Source of the DNA: an uncultured bacterium
GTDB lineage: Bacteria; Cyanobacteriota; Vampirovibrionia; Gastranaerophilales; Gastranaerophilaceae
Length of the DNA stretch: 5,329 nt
NCBI GenBank assembly: GCA_900555175.1
Contig: USJT01000095.1
Span: forward strand, 1-5,329
Reading direction: 5' to 3'
A program made the position numbers and the translations under genes. Below are positions 5,072-5,329 of the stretch, one piece after another. A model generated the notes under the pieces. It worked only from the letters and a program-made list of their open reading frames with translations, was not told the origin of the DNA and ran no database searches. Positions within the stretch are counted from its first letter, which is position 1. Each line of letters begins with the position of its first letter.

Positions 5072-5116
5072 AATATCCCCCTTCTCGCATTATTGTCGCA
5101 TTGAAAGGGGGATATT
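5072..5116 (-). promoter_or_regulatory. 12-bp hairpin that sequesters the gcvT ribosome-binding site
   Basis: AATATCCCCCTT (5072-5083) and AAGGGGGATATT (5105-5116) are exact reverse complements around a 21-nt loop. In the minus-strand RNA the downstream arm carries AAGGGGG, the gcvT Shine-Dalgarno sequence 8 nt before the ATG, and the upstream arm is its perfect complement. Any transcript that enters from dnaJ would hide the gcvT ribosome-binding site. The stem is followed only by TTTA, so it could also be a weak terminator for dnaJ. The span is too short for a glycine riboswitch. Confidence 0.75.
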
Positions 5117-5121
5117 GTCAA
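5092..5121 (-). promoter_or_regulatory. Candidate gcvT promoter overlapping the hairpin
   Basis: On the minus strand a consensus TTGACA (5121-5116) is followed after 18 bp by GACAAT (5097-5092, four of six matches). Starting near 5085 would leave the upstream hairpin arm untranscribed, so this mRNA would have a free ribosome-binding site. The -10 box is imperfect, and a 19-bp spacing with ACAATA is also possible. Confidence 0.45.
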
Positions 5122-5135
5122 TGGTTTATTTAGTT

Positions 5136-5329
5136 TTATAACTCGGCTATTTTTCTGTATAGCTCAATTTGTTTATCCGATAAGTTTTTCGGGATTACAA
5201 TTTTAATTTTAGCGTTAAGATTGCCATAGCCTCCGCCTTTTTTAGGTAAACCTAAGTCTTTTAATCTTAAGGCTTGACCTGATGAAGTTTTTGGCGGAAT
5301 TTTTATGCTGATTTTTCCATGAAGTGTAT
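5136..5329 (-). CDS. DnaJ-family (CbpA-like) co-chaperone, C-terminal fragment
   Basis: Only the last 64 codons are in the window; the gene starts beyond 5329. The reverse-strand translation contains TLHGKISIKIPPKTSSGQ, then LRLKDLGLPKKGGGYGN, then AKIKIVIPKNLSDKQIELY, ending RKIAEL. This is the second substrate-binding beta-barrel of DnaJ/CbpA proteins (usual form KIPPGTQSGQ..LRLRGKGLP...GD..V...VVIPK.LS..E...). These proteins hand unfolded clients to DnaK and stimulate its ATPase. The J domain and any zinc fingers cannot be seen, so DnaJ type I cannot be told from type II (CbpA). The compact GGGYGN linker and the abrupt end resemble CbpA-like forms. It reads toward gcvT with 67 bp between, no clear separate terminator, and possible read-through. 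Confidence 0.85.
   Translation of the reverse strand, partial: TLHGKISIKIPPKTSSGQALRLKDLGLPKKGGGYGNLNAKIKIVIPKNLSDKQIELYRKIAEL

Noticed and set aside
5069..5135. Glycine riboswitch in front of the gcv operon
   Set aside because: Only 67 bp lie between dnaJ and gcvT, dominated by one simple stem. There is no room for even one full aptamer with its conserved core, let alone the usual tandem pair.

Overview
This is an AT-rich window (roughly one third G+C by eye) from a bacterial chromosome that uses the standard genetic code, since Trp is always TGG. The lineage cannot be fixed from the sequence. A split glycine-decarboxylase P subunit (GcvPA separate from GcvPB) in the order gcvT-gcvH-gcvPA is seen in Clostridia, Thermotogae and several other phyla. 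The DnaJ tail recalls the CbpA-like J-proteins of cyanobacteria and their relatives. An AT-rich gut-type lineage such as Gastranaerophilales or a clostridial relative would fit, but this is a guess.

Layout, left to right. Positions 1-32 hold an intrinsic terminator for a gene outside the window. A tRNA-Cys(GCA) gene with its own sigma70-type promoter follows at 139-210. A second very good promoter (TTGACA, 17 bp, extended -10) then places the transcription start almost exactly on the ATG of a secreted, membrane-anchored TPM-domain (YgcG-like) protein at 260-946, so that mRNA looks leaderless. It is followed after 33 bp by a nucleotidyltransferase-fold protein (980-1681) whose metal-binding DxD has become NxN. 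Positions 1682-1860 contain a broken, hairpin-bearing 5' copy of a tRNA-Val gene together with its promoter. The intact tRNA-Val(GAC) lies 103 bp further on (1861-1936). Right behind it is an unrecognised 114-residue protein (1971-2315), probably transcribed together with the tRNA.

The right half is on the minus strand. It reads from the C-terminal end of a DnaJ-family co-chaperone (cut by the window edge) into gcvT, gcvH and gcvPA, three parts of the glycine cleavage system. GcvPA is half of the PLP-dependent decarboxylase, GcvH carries the aminomethyl group on its lipoyl lysine, and GcvT passes the methylene to tetrahydrofolate. gcvPB, which carries the PLP lysine, does not follow gcvPA. 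The operon instead collides tail-to-tail with the orphan gene, and the two stop codons share a TTAA.

The most unusual features are regulatory and RNA-level. They are (i) a perfect 12-bp inverted repeat that buries the gcvT ribosome-binding site and also overlaps a candidate gcvT promoter, (ii) the duplicated tRNA-Val promoter feeding a tRNA fragment rebuilt around an 11-bp perfect hairpin, and (iii) the leaderless TPM gene. I see no CRISPR array, insertion sequence, phage module or recognisable defence system.
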